From: Gammaproteobacteria bacterium RIFCSPHIGHO2_12_FULL_63_22
Lineage (GTDB): Bacteria > Pseudomonadota > Gammaproteobacteria > Xanthomonadales > Xanthomonadaceae
Length of the DNA: 64,000 nt
Reading direction: 5' to 3'
Assembly (NCBI GenBank): GCA_001801685.1
Contig: MGYJ01000040.1
Coordinates: 1 to 64,000 of the forward strand
The translations under genes and the position numbers were made by a program. Numbering within the stretch: position 1 is the stretch's first letter; each line of letters starts with the position of its first letter. Under the pieces are notes generated by a model that saw only the letters and a program-made list of their open reading frames with translations, had not been told where the DNA came from and ran no database searches. Below, one piece after another: positions 1-8,829 of the stretch.

Positions 1-417
1 GTCCACGCCCAGCATGCCCGCGCCCGCGCGTTTCACGCCGTGTCGCACCAACCTTTCCAGCGCGCCCGATTCCACGTAGCAATCAGGATTGACGAAGGCG
101 ACCCATGGCGTGGCCAGCGCACTGGCGCCCTGGTTGCAGGCCGCCGCGAATCCGCGGTTGTCGCTGTTGCGCACCACGGTGACTTGTTCGTGGCGCTCGG
201 CGAAATCGCGCAGCAGGTCGATCGTCTCGTCCTCGGAAGCATTGTCGATGACGACAATGCGCACCACCGGATCGGAGGCAAGCAAAAGATCGAGGCAGCG
301 ACGAATCGTGCGCGCCGACTGGAAGGTCACCACCACCACGCCGATGTCGGTGGCGGAATGTGCGCGCCCGGCGCCGATCGGCTTGCCCTGGAAGGAATGG
401 CGCGATTCAGTGGTCAT
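1..417 (-). CDS. Family 2 glycosyltransferase, N-terminal part (cut by window edge)
   Basis: The visible N-terminal ~139 residues start MTTESRHSFQ and continue with a typical GT2 nucleotide-sugar fold: IGVVVVTFQS at ~25, the first acidic pair in VVIDNASEDETI at ~55, NRGFAAACNQG at ~88 and the metal-site region FVNPDCYV at ~108. Rhamnosyltransferases of the WbbL type share this pattern. The ATG lies one base after the TGA of the next glycosyltransferase, so the two are translationally coupled and sit at the distal end of the type II secretion operon. The sugar, acceptor and full length cannot be read because the 3' end lies outside the window. A cytoplasmic enzyme of surface polysaccharide or protein glycosylation is likely. 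Confidence 0.85.
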   Translation of the reverse strand, partial: MTTESRHSFQGKPIGAGRAHSATDIGVVVVTFQSARTIRRCLDLLLASDPVVRIVVIDNASEDETIDLLRDFAERHEQVTVVRNSDNRGFAAACNQGASALATPWVAFVNPDCYVESGALERLVRHGVKRAGAGMLGVD

Positions 418-418
418 G

Positions 419-1264
419 TCAGTGGAAGAGGTCCCGCTGCGGCCCGCTTCTGGCCAGCTCGTCCATGCGCGCCTGCAGGCGCTCGCGCAGCCCACGCAGC
501 GGATCGGACAGGATGAAACGCGCGATCTGTTCCTGGTAGTCGGGCCATCGCGCAACCAACACGGACAGGTCGTCCTGCACGCGGCCGATGCCGGCCACCA
601 CAGGTTGCCGGACGACGTAAGCCGCGGGGCACAGGATGTTGCGCCAGCCCATGGTTGCGGCGCGGCGGCAGAAGTCATCGATGGCGCGCTCGCCGTCGAA
701 ACTCTGCGCATCCAGGGCGCCCAGTTGGCCGAGCGCTGCGCGCCGGATCAACACGCAGGCACCCGAGGCGGCTGGTAGCTCCGGATAATCGTTCCATGGC
801 GCGGCGGCCGCGGCTTCGGCGATGGCTTCGGGAAATTCAGGCACGGGATTGTCTTCACCGGGGCGTGGAAACGAAGCGAGTTCGCCGCGATTGGACCAGG
901 CGCAAACCGTGGCGATAGTGGCCTCCTTCCGCGAATACTGGGCGAGGCGTTCGAGCCACCCGGGCGTGGTGACGGCGTCCGCCTGCAGCACCACGACGTC
1001 CCGATCACCGCCGGTGATGGCCTGGTTGATGTTGGCCGACAGCGTCAATTCCATGTCGGCATGCCGATACTCGGCATCCAGCCGGCTGCGGTCGCACCAG
1101 CGGCGCGCAAGCGCCTCGGCCAGGGGATCGCCACCGGCGTGGTCGGCGATCAGCACGTGTGCACTGGCCGGCAGCGTCCGCTCCAGCGAGGCAAGGCACG
1201 CGTCGAGCGATGCCACGGAATGCGCGACCGGCACGACCACGCTGGGCAGCGGCCATGCCGTCAT
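419..1264 (-). CDS. GT2-like glycosyltransferase
   Basis: This 281-residue protein has the outline of a family 2 glycosyltransferase: VVVPVAHSV near the start, a central VVVLQADAVTTPGWLERL at ~92 in the place of the usual metal-binding LNSDTVV-type strand, and a later SGACVLIRRAALGQLGALDAQSFDG resembling the acceptor-side motif of rhamnosyltransferase-like enzymes. The first strand lacks the common NA(R) pattern, so the family is more divergent than its neighbour. It follows gspD by 25 bases on the same strand and precedes the next glycosyltransferase by one base. Acceptor unknown; modification of a secreted or surface product is inference from position. Confidence 0.7.
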   Translation of the reverse strand: MTAWPLPSVVVPVAHSVASLDACLASLERTLPASAHVLIADHAGGDPLAEALARRWCDRSRLDAEYRHADMELTLSANINQAITGGDRDVVVLQADAVTTPGWLERLAQYSRKEATIATVCAWSNRGELASFPRPGEDNPVPEFPEAIAEAAAAAPWNDYPELPAASGACVLIRRAALGQLGALDAQSFDGERAIDDFCRRAATMGWRNILCPAAYVVRQPVVAGIGRVQDDLSVLVARWPDYQEQIARFILSDPLRGLRERLQARMDELARSGPQRDLFH

Positions 1265-1289
1265 CGGCCGCAGCCAACCCGTGGGTCCG

Positions 1290-3431
1290 TCACTGCCTTG
1301 CAGGCTTCGCGCCGGTCTTGCGCAAGGGATCCAGGCCGCGGAAACGTTCGCCGTATTCGTCGGTCATCCGGCGCGCCTCGCCCGGATCACGAATGATCGT
1401 CGGTGTGATCAGCACCAGCACTTCCTGGCGGTTGTCGCGCTGGTTCTGGCTGCCGAACAAGCCTCCGATCACCGGAATCCGGCTCAGGAAAGGCAGTCCA
1501 TCGGAACCCCTGCCCTGGTCGGTCTTGATAAGTCCGGCCAGCACGATCGTCTCGCCATCCTTCACGGCGACTTCGGTGTGCAGCTTGTTGTTGTCCACGC
1601 TGATATTGCCGCCGATTTCCAGCCCGCCGACGCTGGGCGAGCTGACGTCCTGGGTAATTTCCATGAAGACCATGCCATTGCTGCTGATGCGCGGCTTGAC
1701 CTTCAGGCTGACGCCGGTCTGGCGGAACTGCACCTGGCTGTAGGTATTTTCGGTGCTGGAATTGCCCGAGTTGTTGAGGATGGTGCTGGCCACCGGAATC
1801 TGCTGGCCGGAGCTGAAATCGGCCTCGACATTGTTGCGCACCGTCACCGACGGGGCAGACAGCACGCGCACATCGGACACGGAGTCCAGGGTGCTCAGGA
1901 CCACTTTCGCGCTGGGCCCGGTGAAGGTGAAGTTGCTGCCCGTCGGGGTGATGCCGGTGCCGGAATTGTTCCAGTCGTTGATACTCGGATCCGGCGGCGC
2001 GCCGGTACTGCTGATTGCATTCCCGAAGAACCAGCTGACGCCATAGCTGAGTTCGTTGTTGAGCTTGACCTCGACCACCTGGGCTTCGATGTGCACCTGC
2101 AGCGGCATGGTGTCGAGGCGTTCGATGGCGCGCCGGATCGACTCCCACTGGCCCGGGCTGGCGCGCACGAGCAGTGAATTGCTCTCTTCCACGGCGCTGA
2201 TGCCCACGTCGCCGCCACCGATGCTGATGGTCGCCTCGCTGTTGCCGGACGCACCTGAACTGCTGTTGCCGCTGGGCAGCGGCTTGTCGGCCGGCGGCAT
2301 GTCGGTGGTGCGCACTTCCACCGGCTCCAGGCTGGGCATGAGTGATGGCGAGCTGGTCTTGGTGGTGCTGCTATTGCCATAGACGTTGCTCAGTTGCTCG
2401 GCCAGGTCCACGGCTTTCACGTATTGCACATCGTAGGTGTACAGGCGCGCACCTTCGCCGCCGGCATCCATTCGTTCGATCCACACTTCCACGTCGCGCA
2501 GGTACTTGGCCTGCGGCGTGATCACCATGACCGCGTTCTGTCCCTCCAGCGGCATGAAGCGGAACATGCCGGCCAGTGGCGACTTGCCACCTTCGCCGAA
2601 CACGCCTTCCAGGCTGGTAACGACCTTGCTGGCTTCGGCCGACTGCAAGGGGAACACGCCTACCGACATGCCGGCGAGCCAGTCCACGTCGAAGATCTGG
2701 ATGGTGCGCAGGTAGTTGTCGAGTTCGGAGCGACTGCCGGCGACCACGATCAGGTTGCGTGAGTTGTCCACTTGCACCACGGCATTGGGCCGGGCGTATG
2801 GCTTGAGCAGCTTTTCCATCTCGGTGGCGGAGATGAACTTCAGCGGCACGATGCGGGTTTCGTAGCCGCGGGCGTTGGCCGGCGAACCGGTGCGCGGGAA
2901 GAGGTTGCCGGCGACCGCCTGGTCGTTGGGCAGGATGTTGTAGCGACCGTCGCTCCAGACCAGACGCGCATTGTTCCAGCCCAGCACCATCTCGAGGATG
3001 GACAGGGCCTGCGCCCCACCCACCGCCTTGGGCGTGGACAGCGTGACCGTGCCCTGCACGTTGGGGGCGATGACATAATTTTGTTGCAGCAGGTCGCCGA
3101 GGATGACCTTCACCACCGCGTGCAGTGATTCACCTTCGAAGTTGAAGGTCGCTTCCTCGCCGCTGGAGCCGATGCGCGGCGGCGGTTGGTTGGCGGCACT
3201 CTGGTTGATCACTTGCCCGGTACCGCGGGTGATCGTCGGTTGGGCATTGCGCGACGGGGCGTTGTCGCCGCCGGTGCCGGCGATGGAGCCATCCGCGGGC
3301 CTGGCCGTCGACGGGACGTTGAGCGCATCGGGATTGCGCTCCATTCGCGGCGCGACCGGCGTGACACAGCCGGCCAGTAGCGTAGCCAGGCAAATCGGCG
3401 CGAGCACTGAGAATCGGATCGGGAAAGTCAT
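1290..3431 (-). CDS. gspD: Type II secretion system secretin GspD (XpsD-type, lipoprotein)
   Basis: Outer-membrane secretin, 713 residues, forming the multimeric exit channel of the type II secretion system. The start at MTFPIRFSV gives a lipoprotein signal with lipobox LLAGC at ~22-26, as in Xanthomonas XpsD. After it come a low-complexity linker, repeated N-domains (EATFNFEGESLHAVVKVILGDLL at ~70; ETRIVPLKFISATEMEKLL; SLLVRASPGQWESIRRAIERLD) and the C-terminal secretin domain with LSAPSVTVRNNVEADFSSGQQIPV and VFMEITQDVSSP, ending in the conserved VKDGETIVLAGLI and LPFLSRIPVIGGLFG. A serine/glycine-rich insert with SSTTKTSSPS lies between N-domains. It is the last gspE-to-D gene, 22 bases after gspN. 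Upstream in-frame codons are not supported because they would extend into gspN. Confidence 0.97.
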   Translation of the reverse strand: MTFPIRFSVLAPICLATLLAGCVTPVAPRMERNPDALNVPSTARPADGSIAGTGGDNAPSRNAQPTITRGTGQVINQSAANQPPPRIGSSGEEATFNFEGESLHAVVKVILGDLLQQNYVIAPNVQGTVTLSTPKAVGGAQALSILEMVLGWNNARLVWSDGRYNILPNDQAVAGNLFPRTGSPANARGYETRIVPLKFISATEMEKLLKPYARPNAVVQVDNSRNLIVVAGSRSELDNYLRTIQIFDVDWLAGMSVGVFPLQSAEASKVVTSLEGVFGEGGKSPLAGMFRFMPLEGQNAVMVITPQAKYLRDVEVWIERMDAGGEGARLYTYDVQYVKAVDLAEQLSNVYGNSSTTKTSSPSLMPSLEPVEVRTTDMPPADKPLPSGNSSSGASGNSEATISIGGGDVGISAVEESNSLLVRASPGQWESIRRAIERLDTMPLQVHIEAQVVEVKLNNELSYGVSWFFGNAISSTGAPPDPSINDWNNSGTGITPTGSNFTFTGPSAKVVLSTLDSVSDVRVLSAPSVTVRNNVEADFSSGQQIPVASTILNNSGNSSTENTYSQVQFRQTGVSLKVKPRISSNGMVFMEITQDVSSPSVGGLEIGGNISVDNNKLHTEVAVKDGETIVLAGLIKTDQGRGSDGLPFLSRIPVIGGLFGSQNQRDNRQEVLVLITPTIIRDPGEARRMTDEYGERFRGLDPLRKTGAKPARQ

Positions 3432-3453
3432 GGCTGCGTTCTTCTGTGCTGGG

Positions 3454-4224
3454 TCATTTTTCTTTGGATCCGGCGGCGGCTTCGGCGCGCATCTGCGCGC
3501 GGCGGGCCTCGATGCGACGGCGGATGGCTTCGACTTGCTGTTCCTGGGTAAGCACGGCGCCTGCGGCCGCGTCGGGCTTGGTCGCCGCGGGGGCGGGTGT
3601 CGCCCCGGAAACCGTTTGCGGAGGCGGCGTCGGCTGCTGCAAGACGACGCCCCGGCCTCGGTCCTGGGCATCGCCATCGCCATCCGACTCGGGCTCTGGT
3701 TCGGCGCGCACCATGTTCGGCGTCGGCGCCTGGCCACCCTTGCCATCGAACACGCGCAACAACAGTTCGCGCTGCCCGGTCGGTCCCTCGAGCAAGGCGC
3801 GACGCGGCTCGAGTTGCACGAGGCGCCAGTTGCTTCCGGCGACCGTCTCGCCCATGCGCACGCGACGACTGCTCGCGTCCTTGTTGTCGGTGAGGATCGC
3901 CACTTGCAGGTTGGAGGTGATCATCACGCTGGTCAGCGTGACATCGAGGTCGGAGGTGCCCTGGCCGTCGGCGGTGGGTGATGTTCCCGGACGACGATCG
4001 GGCATCAGCAGGGGCCGCTGCCCGACTTCCATGTAATTGGCGTAGGCACCCAGGCGCGGTTCGGTACGGGTCAGCGTGATCTTCGGCAACGCCGGCGCCT
4101 GGATGGTTGCCGTGGGTGCGGGAAATTGGCTGCCAAGCCCGGCCAATGCCAGCACGAGCACCGACAGGGCCCACAAGCCCGCAGCCGCCAGCAGCAAGGT
4201 AAGTGGTCGCAGGGTGTCAGCCAC
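3454..4224 (-). CDS. gspN: Type II secretion system protein N (XpsN-like, takes the place of GspC)
   Basis: Inner-membrane protein of 256 residues. I choose the GTG at 4224: it has GGGAGG a few bases upstream and overlaps the gspM stop by 8 bases, while the upstream ATG at 4257 would overlap gspM by 41. There is one N-terminal membrane segment (LTLLLAAAGLWALSVLVLALAGLG), then a periplasmic domain with LTSVMITSNLQVAILTDNKDASSRRVRMGETVAGSNWRLVQLEPRRALL, similar to the HR domain of GspC. The C-terminus is proline- and alanine-rich and ends in a charged, probably helical stretch. In Xanthomonas XpsN links the XpsL/M platform to the secretin XpsD; the same position just before gspD supports that role here. 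Confidence 0.85.
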   Translation of the reverse strand: MADTLRPLTLLLAAAGLWALSVLVLALAGLGSQFPAPTATIQAPALPKITLTRTEPRLGAYANYMEVGQRPLLMPDRRPGTSPTADGQGTSDLDVTLTSVMITSNLQVAILTDNKDASSRRVRMGETVAGSNWRLVQLEPRRALLEGPTGQRELLLRVFDGKGGQAPTPNMVRAEPEPESDGDGDAQDRGRGVVLQQPTPPPQTVSGATPAPAATKPDAAAGAVLTQEQQVEAIRRRIEARRAQMRAEAAAGSKEK

Positions 4225-4816
4225 GACTGGCCTCCCGCGCGGTCTTGAGGTAGCCATACAGATCGAAACTCACGTCCAGGCTACCGGTATCGCCCACCGT
4301 GGCCAGGTAGCTGCGGCGCGACAGCATGTCGAGGTTGTCGATGAACAATTGCGGGCTGCCGCTTTCCAGCGCATGCAGCACGGCCGCGAGTTCACCGGTG
4401 CCGCAGCGCAGGCGCACTTGCACCATCACCCGTGGATAAGGTTCCTGGGTAGGCATGTCGCTGGGTGTCTGCGCGGTGATCTGGCAGGCATTGGGATTCG
4501 GGCTGGCATTCGCCACGACTTGCTGCAAACGCTGCACCAGGCCGGCGCTCGCGAGTTCACGCGTACTCTCGGGCAGGAACCCGGGATTGGCGGTCTCGAA
4601 CTCGCGCACCTGCGCCAGCCTTGCCTGCAGCTCGGGTCGTTGCGCGATTTGCAGGCGCAGGGTTTGTTCTTCGTCGCGCAGCGCGGTGACCTGCGCGCCC
4701 ATGTCCAGCATGGGCGCGGTGAACCACCAGTGCACCGTCACCAGGTAGATGGCGAGCAGCGCCAGGGCCACGCCGGCCAGGATGCGCCAGCGGTCAGCGC
4801 TTGCGGGCGGGCGCAT
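4217..4816 (-). CDS. gspM: Type II secretion system protein M
   Basis: Bitopic inner-membrane protein of 199 residues in the assembly platform. One membrane helix at ~11-33 (ILAGVALALLAIYLVTVHWWF) is followed by a predicted coiled coil (MLDMGAQVTALRDEEQTLRLQIAQRPELQARLAQVREFE) and a ferredoxin-like periplasmic domain. This resembles the short XpsM family more than enterobacterial GspM. The start overlaps the end of gspL by 23 bases, and the end overlaps the chosen gspN start by 8, showing tight coupling of L, M and N. Confidence 0.88.
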   Translation of the reverse strand: MRPPASADRWRILAGVALALLAIYLVTVHWWFTAPMLDMGAQVTALRDEEQTLRLQIAQRPELQARLAQVREFETANPGFLPESTRELASAGLVQRLQQVVANASPNPNACQITAQTPSDMPTQEPYPRVMVQVRLRCGTGELAAVLHALESGSPQLFIDNLDMLSRRSYLATVGDTGSLDVSFDLYGYLKTAREASRG

Positions 4817-5945
4817 CGGCGGCCTCCTTGTCGCGATTGCTGCCGGTGACGACGGCAGTCAGCGTGAAGCGTTCCTTGCCGGTGCGCGGATCGGTCTGCA
4901 CCGACCCGGTCAGCGTCGGCGTCTTGAACAAGGTCGAGCCCCCCAGCAACCCCACCAGGTCCGCTGCGCGCTGGCTTTGCCCGATCAGGACGATGTTGCC
5001 GTCGTTGATCGCGATCTTTTCCAGATACGTGCTGTCCGGGATGCGCTGGGTCATGTCGGCCAGGACTTCAAGCGTGGTCGGCTGCCGTGCGCTGAGCCGC
5101 GCCAGGAAATTGGCGGCATCGGCCGAGCCCTTCAATGAATTCCGGAGGATGCGCACTTCGCGCGCCTTGGCCTTGGCGGCATCCACCCGCACCGTAGTTG
5201 CTTCGAGTTCTGCACTGCGATTGGAAAGGATCACCCACATCGCGCCAAACAACGCAGCGACCGTGATCAGCGCCAGCCAGCGATTCACGTTGCGCGAGCG
5301 GTCCTGCCGCGCGCTGCGGCCGGCCAGCGGCAACAGGTTGACGCCCAGCCTCGAGCCATCGGGGTTGACGACGTCCACGCCCGCGAGGCCGGTGGCGAGC
5401 GGGCCGAGCAAGGCGATCGCCGCATCCAGCCGGGCCCGCGGCAACACCACCAGCTCGACGCGCAGCTGCCGGGTCTGTGCATCGCGCGACAGGATGCGCG
5501 GCTCGAAGCTGACCTGGTCGTGCGAGAACGGCGTCTGCCGGTCGATTTCGTGCAGCATCACTTCGCGCAGGCGGGCTTCCGCCGACGCCGGCACGCTGAT
5601 GACCGGGCGCAGCGTCTGTCCGGCATCCACCACCAGCCAGCGCGGCACGTTGCCCGCGTTGTGGTCGAGCAGCTCGCGCAGTTGTTCCAGCAGGAGCGAA
5701 TCGTCCACGGGCAGGACGCCGACCAGGTGGGTGCGTTCGTCCATTTGCGCGCGCAACTGCAGGCCGTCGGCTTCCAGGCTCATCAGCAGTCGGCGGTGGC
5801 GCACGCCCAACTGCCGACGCAGCGAGTCGGGCAGCATGGCCAACACTGTTTCGCCCGCCACCCGCAGCCAGCCCGGCAGCGGGCTGTCGAGGTAGCGCAG
5901 GCGTAGCGGTTCCATTGCCTGGAACAGTGTGTCGGTAGCTGCCAT
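4794..5945 (-). CDS. gspL: Type II secretion system protein L (PilN-like domain)
   Basis: Inner-membrane platform protein of 383 residues that couples the ATPase GspE to the rest of the machine. It has an actin-like cytoplasmic domain (RRLLMSLEADGLQLRAQMDERTHLVGVLP onward), a membrane helix at ~222-243 (WLALITVAALFGAMWVILS), a coiled coil (AELEATTVRVDAAKAKAREVRILRNSL) and a PilN-type periplasmic domain with LEVLADMTQRIPDSTYLEKIAINDGNIVLIGQSQRAADLVGLL. The ATG overlaps the gspK stop as TGATG. The methionine at residue 11 is an alternative start. Confidence 0.92.
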   Translation of the reverse strand: MAATDTLFQAMEPLRLRYLDSPLPGWLRVAGETVLAMLPDSLRRQLGVRHRRLLMSLEADGLQLRAQMDERTHLVGVLPVDDSLLLEQLRELLDHNAGNVPRWLVVDAGQTLRPVISVPASAEARLREVMLHEIDRQTPFSHDQVSFEPRILSRDAQTRQLRVELVVLPRARLDAAIALLGPLATGLAGVDVVNPDGSRLGVNLLPLAGRSARQDRSRNVNRWLALITVAALFGAMWVILSNRSAELEATTVRVDAAKAKAREVRILRNSLKGSADAANFLARLSARQPTTLEVLADMTQRIPDSTYLEKIAINDGNIVLIGQSQRAADLVGLLGGSTLFKTPTLTGSVQTDPRTGKERFTLTAVVTGSNRDKEAADAPARKR

Positions 5946-6853
5946 CAGTCAGATTCTCCCACGCGCCAAGACAGAGGCAAATAAAGCTGGCCAAAGGCGC
6001 CTCCGCTACCGATTCGGAAGGCGGCCTGGATTTGCGCCCGGGTTCCGTCACTTCGGGTCGCAAGGCTGGAAATACTATACGTGCCCGTTCCCTGTGCGGC
6101 GAGCGAACCAATTTGCCCCGGGTCCGGCGGAGGCTGGCCCTGCTGCGGAAGCGCACGTTGCGCGACGATCAGCGCGACCTGGTCCGCAGGCAGTCCCAGG
6201 GCCTGCAGGACGGGCAGCGAGGCGAAGGTGGGACTGGGCCTGGCCAGGCCCGTGAACACGGTGACATGCGGCTGCAGTAGTTCGTACAAGGACGAATCCA
6301 CGCCGATGACGCGGCGCAATTCCGACACTGATTCAAAGGGTCGGTCCTTGGCGCCGTAGGGCAAGCCTGCCGAGGCGTATTGCGGATCTTCCGCGCCACC
6401 CTCGGGCGTAAGCAAGTCATCGGGATCGCGGAAGTCGGCGATGGCGCCCGCCAGTTGCCGCGCCCGGTCGTAGTCGGCGCCGACGGCGGTCATCAGCCCG
6501 ATCAGCAAATCCGGCGTCGCGACGTTCAGGTCGACCTTCGCTGATTCGTCGAGCACCGCGACTTCGATCTGGTAACCCTCGAACTGGAATGTATTCGGGC
6601 GGCCATCCGGCACCCAGCGCTGGGCGGGGTCGGTGCCTTGAAGGTGCAACGCAGCCAATTCGACGCCCGCTTCGGCGGCCAGCCTGGCTGCAGCACTGCG
6701 GCTGAGGTACCTCCCCTGCAATGCCTCCGTGCGCGCGCTCAGCGCGAACACGGCGACGATGCCGGTCATCAGGGCGAGCAGCCACAGCACCAGCAACAAG
6801 GCGGCGCCCCGCTCGCCGTTGCTCGACGTCTGCGCGCGCATCTCAGCGTCCAT
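5945..6853 (-). CDS. gspK: Type II secretion system minor pseudopilin GspK
   Basis: Large minor pseudopilin (302 residues from the ATG at 6853) that caps the pseudopilus tip. The hydrophobic segment GERGAALLLVLWLLALMTGIVAVFALSARTE at ~10-40 resembles the K-type prepilin helix, with G before A at the cleavage site and no Glu5, as usual for GspK. Later AKVDLNVATPDLLIGLM and IADFRDPDDLLTPEGGAEDPQY match the helix-hairpin-like domain of the family. The ATG at 6853 overlaps the gspJ stop; another ATG at 6841 starts one base after it and is equally possible. Neither has a strong ribosome binding site. Confidence 0.92.
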   Translation of the reverse strand: MDAEMRAQTSSNGERGAALLLVLWLLALMTGIVAVFALSARTEALQGRYLSRSAAARLAAEAGVELAALHLQGTDPAQRWVPDGRPNTFQFEGYQIEVAVLDESAKVDLNVATPDLLIGLMTAVGADYDRARQLAGAIADFRDPDDLLTPEGGAEDPQYASAGLPYGAKDRPFESVSELRRVIGVDSSLYELLQPHVTVFTGLARPSPTFASLPVLQALGLPADQVALIVAQRALPQQGQPPPDPGQIGSLAAQGTGTYSISSLATRSDGTRAQIQAAFRIGSGGAFGQLYLPLSWRVGESD

Positions 6854-7490
6854 CGGCGATCGCATCCAGTGGCGCGGCGACCGCGACGGCCAGGCGCGGC
6901 GCGGCGACGAACTCGGGCCAGCGTCGGCTGCCGTCGGCGAAGCGCAGTCGCAGGCGCACCATCGGTGGCAATTGCGCTGACGTATTCCATCGCGACTGCC
7001 ACGGCGATGCGCTGGAAGCTTCGTCAATGGTGCGCGCGTCAAAACTCGCCTCGGCGATGCCTTCGAACAAAACCACTGGTTCGCGCTCGGCCGGCAGCGG
7101 TCCTTCCGTGCTCAGCATCTGGTGCTGGAAAACCAGCCGCTGCCCACCCTCGCCCGGCACCAGTTCGAGCGTCTGCAGGTAGGGGCCGCCGCGCGACAGG
7201 TAACCGGGCATGTTCGAGACGAATTCGAGCTTGGTGGATGACAGCGCGAAGAAATTCGCTTCGCCTGTTTCCGGGTTGAACTGGTAGGCGATCGGCATCG
7301 CCGCAGTGATCTGCGCACGCATGAATCCCTGCACGGCGCGCAGGCGTTCTTCGCGCTGTGCCTGGATCTCGGCGCGTTCGGTGGCGCGCATTGCGCCACG
7401 GATGCTCGCGAACACCAGCGCCAGGCCGACCGCCAGCAGGCTTGCCGCGATAACGACCTCTATCAGCGTGAATCCGCGCGCGGGCTTCAT
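6843..7490 (-). CDS. gspJ: Type II secretion system minor pseudopilin GspJ
   Basis: Minor pseudopilin of 215 residues. It starts MKPARGFTLIEVVIAASLLAVGLALVF, a short prepilin leader with the GspO/PilD cleavage site after Gly6, Glu5 of the mature chain and a hydrophobic helix. The rest is a periplasmic domain with the J-family segment MPGYLSRGGPYLQTLELVPGEGGQRLVFQHQ. The ATG overlaps the gspI stop (ATGA). It should form the pseudopilus tip complex with GspI and GspK, the genes on either side. The prepilin peptidase itself is not in this window. Confidence 0.94.
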   Translation of the reverse strand: MKPARGFTLIEVVIAASLLAVGLALVFASIRGAMRATERAEIQAQREERLRAVQGFMRAQITAAMPIAYQFNPETGEANFFALSSTKLEFVSNMPGYLSRGGPYLQTLELVPGEGGQRLVFQHQMLSTEGPLPAEREPVVLFEGIAEASFDARTIDEASSASPWQSRWNTSAQLPPMVRLRLRFADGSRRWPEFVAAPRLAVAVAAPLDAIADGR

Positions 7491-7927
7491 TGCGGCGCGC
7501 CCTCCAGCGATGCACTGCGTACCCGCAAGGTCGTGAAGCGCAGTTGCCGGGCGGCCTCGGGCGGGCCCCAGGACACGGCGAGCGCAATCCGATAGACCTT
7601 GGGCGGGTTTATTGCGCTGCCCGCGTCGACAACCGTCGGAGGCAAGGCTGGTGCGGGCGAGGGATCTTCAATTTCCGTCGTCTCGAGCCGGTAGCGATAA
7701 CGACCGTTGCCGAACTCACCCACCCGCTCGCCGGGTTGCACCGGTTCGATGACGCCAATCTGGTCGAGCAGCGACTGCGCATGCAGGGCTGCTTCGGTTT
7801 CATCCTGCGATGTGCGCACCTGCCCGAGGCCGCGCGACAACATGCCCAGCAACATGCCCATCGACACCGCCAGGATGACGAAGGCGAGCATCACTTCGAG
7901 CAAGGTGAATCCGCGCGATCGAGTCAT
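7487..7927 (-). CDS. gspI: Type II secretion system minor pseudopilin GspI
   Basis: Minor pseudopilin of 146 residues from the ATG at 7927, which overlaps the gspH stop as ATGA. A farther in-frame ATG at 7972 would place 15 odd residues in front of the leader. The N-terminus MTRSRGFTLLEVMLAFVILAVSMGMLL carries the prepilin cleavage site and Glu5. QDETEAALHAQSLLDQIG is typical of the GspI helix. The C-terminal part is short and ends in a strand with QLRFTTLRVRS. Confidence 0.94.
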   Translation of the reverse strand: MTRSRGFTLLEVMLAFVILAVSMGMLLGMLSRGLGQVRTSQDETEAALHAQSLLDQIGVIEPVQPGERVGEFGNGRYRYRLETTEIEDPSPAPALPPTVVDAGSAINPPKVYRIALAVSWGPPEAARQLRFTTLRVRSASLEGAPQ

Positions 7928-8376
7928 GTGCCCGCCTTGCCGCGCACGAGCCGGACTTCGCCGGTCAGCCATTCCACGTCCACTTGCCAGGCGGCACTGT
8001 CGCGCTGCAAGACGATGCGCCCGCCGGTGGCGGCGCCTTCGGGAAAGAAACGAATCGCTACCTGGTCGGGCGCGGTCTGTTCAACCTGTGCACCGGTGGC
8101 AATGATCTTGATGCCGTCACGCAACTTGCCATTGCGCTTGTTGGGCGCCTGCCACTCGCGGGTGCGCGCATCCAGCGTGAACACCTGCGGCTTGCCGCTG
8201 ACGATGGCCTGGGCGCGCGTGTAGCGAAGCTGCGCCGCGACTTCGCGCGCGGCGCCGCGCAGCTGCTGGCCGGGCAGGCCCGAGCTCATCACCGATGCCG
8301 CCATCGCCGTGACGGCCGCCAGCAGCACGACCACCACGATGAGCTCGATCAGGGTGAATCCGCGCTGGCTTTGCAC
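7924..8376 (-). CDS. gspH: Type II secretion system pseudopilin GspH
   Basis: Pseudopilin of 150 residues. The leader and helix MQSQRGFTLIELIVVVVLLAAVTAMAA are class III prepilin type, cleaved after Gly6. Following it, REVAAQLRYTRAQAIVSGKPQVFTLDARTREW is the GspH/FimT domain, here with a disordered loop between strands and a C-terminal VRLVRG. It lies 21 bases after gspG and overlaps gspI by four bases. Confidence 0.94.
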   Translation of the reverse strand: MQSQRGFTLIELIVVVVLLAAVTAMAASVMSSGLPGQQLRGAAREVAAQLRYTRAQAIVSGKPQVFTLDARTREWQAPNKRNGKLRDGIKIIATGAQVEQTAPDQVAIRFFPEGAATGGRIVLQRDSAAWQVDVEWLTGEVRLVRGKAGT

Positions 8377-8397
8377 CGTGGGTTCCCGTTGGCGCGG

Positions 8398-8829
8398 TCA
8401 GGGCGCGACCACGTCCTTGTTGACGCCTTCGCCGCCGACCTTGCCGTCGGCGCCCAGGCTTACCAGGTTGAACGGAGCTTCGTCGGCGCCGGGACGACGG
8501 TATTCGATCGGGTTGTGCCACGGGTCCTTGAAGTCGGTCGGCTTGGCGTAAGGGCCCAGCCAGCCATCGACGTTGCCCGGGTCGTTCAACAACTGTTCGA
8601 GCGATTCGGGATACGTGCCCACGTCGGCCTGGAACTGGTCGATCTGCGTCGCGAGCGAATTGAGTTGCGTGACCGCGATGCGCGCCTCGGCGCTTTTCTT
8701 GTTGTTGATGATCTTGCCGCCGACCACGGCCAGCACGGTGCCGATCAGTACGATCACGATCACCAGTTCGATCAGGGTCATGCCGCGAACGCGGCGGCCG
8801 CCGGGGGAAGCAGTCAGGTTGGTCTTCAT
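8398..8829 (-). CDS. gspG: Type II secretion system major pseudopilin GspG
   Basis: Major pseudopilin, 143 residues, whose polymer acts as the piston of the system. An unusually long leader of ~16 residues (ending RRVRG) precedes MTLIELVIVIVLIGTVLAVVGG; the cleavage site is Gly16/Met17 with Glu5. QIDQFQADVGTYPESLEQLL and DPWHNPIEYRRPG match the core of the GspG domain, and LGADGKVGGEGVNKDV near the C-terminus matches the calcium-binding loop of GspG. Its ATG overlaps the gspF stop. Confidence 0.96.
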   Translation of the reverse strand: MKTNLTASPGGRRVRGMTLIELVIVIVLIGTVLAVVGGKIINNKKSAEARIAVTQLNSLATQIDQFQADVGTYPESLEQLLNDPGNVDGWLGPYAKPTDFKDPWHNPIEYRRPGADEAPFNLVSLGADGKVGGEGVNKDVVAP

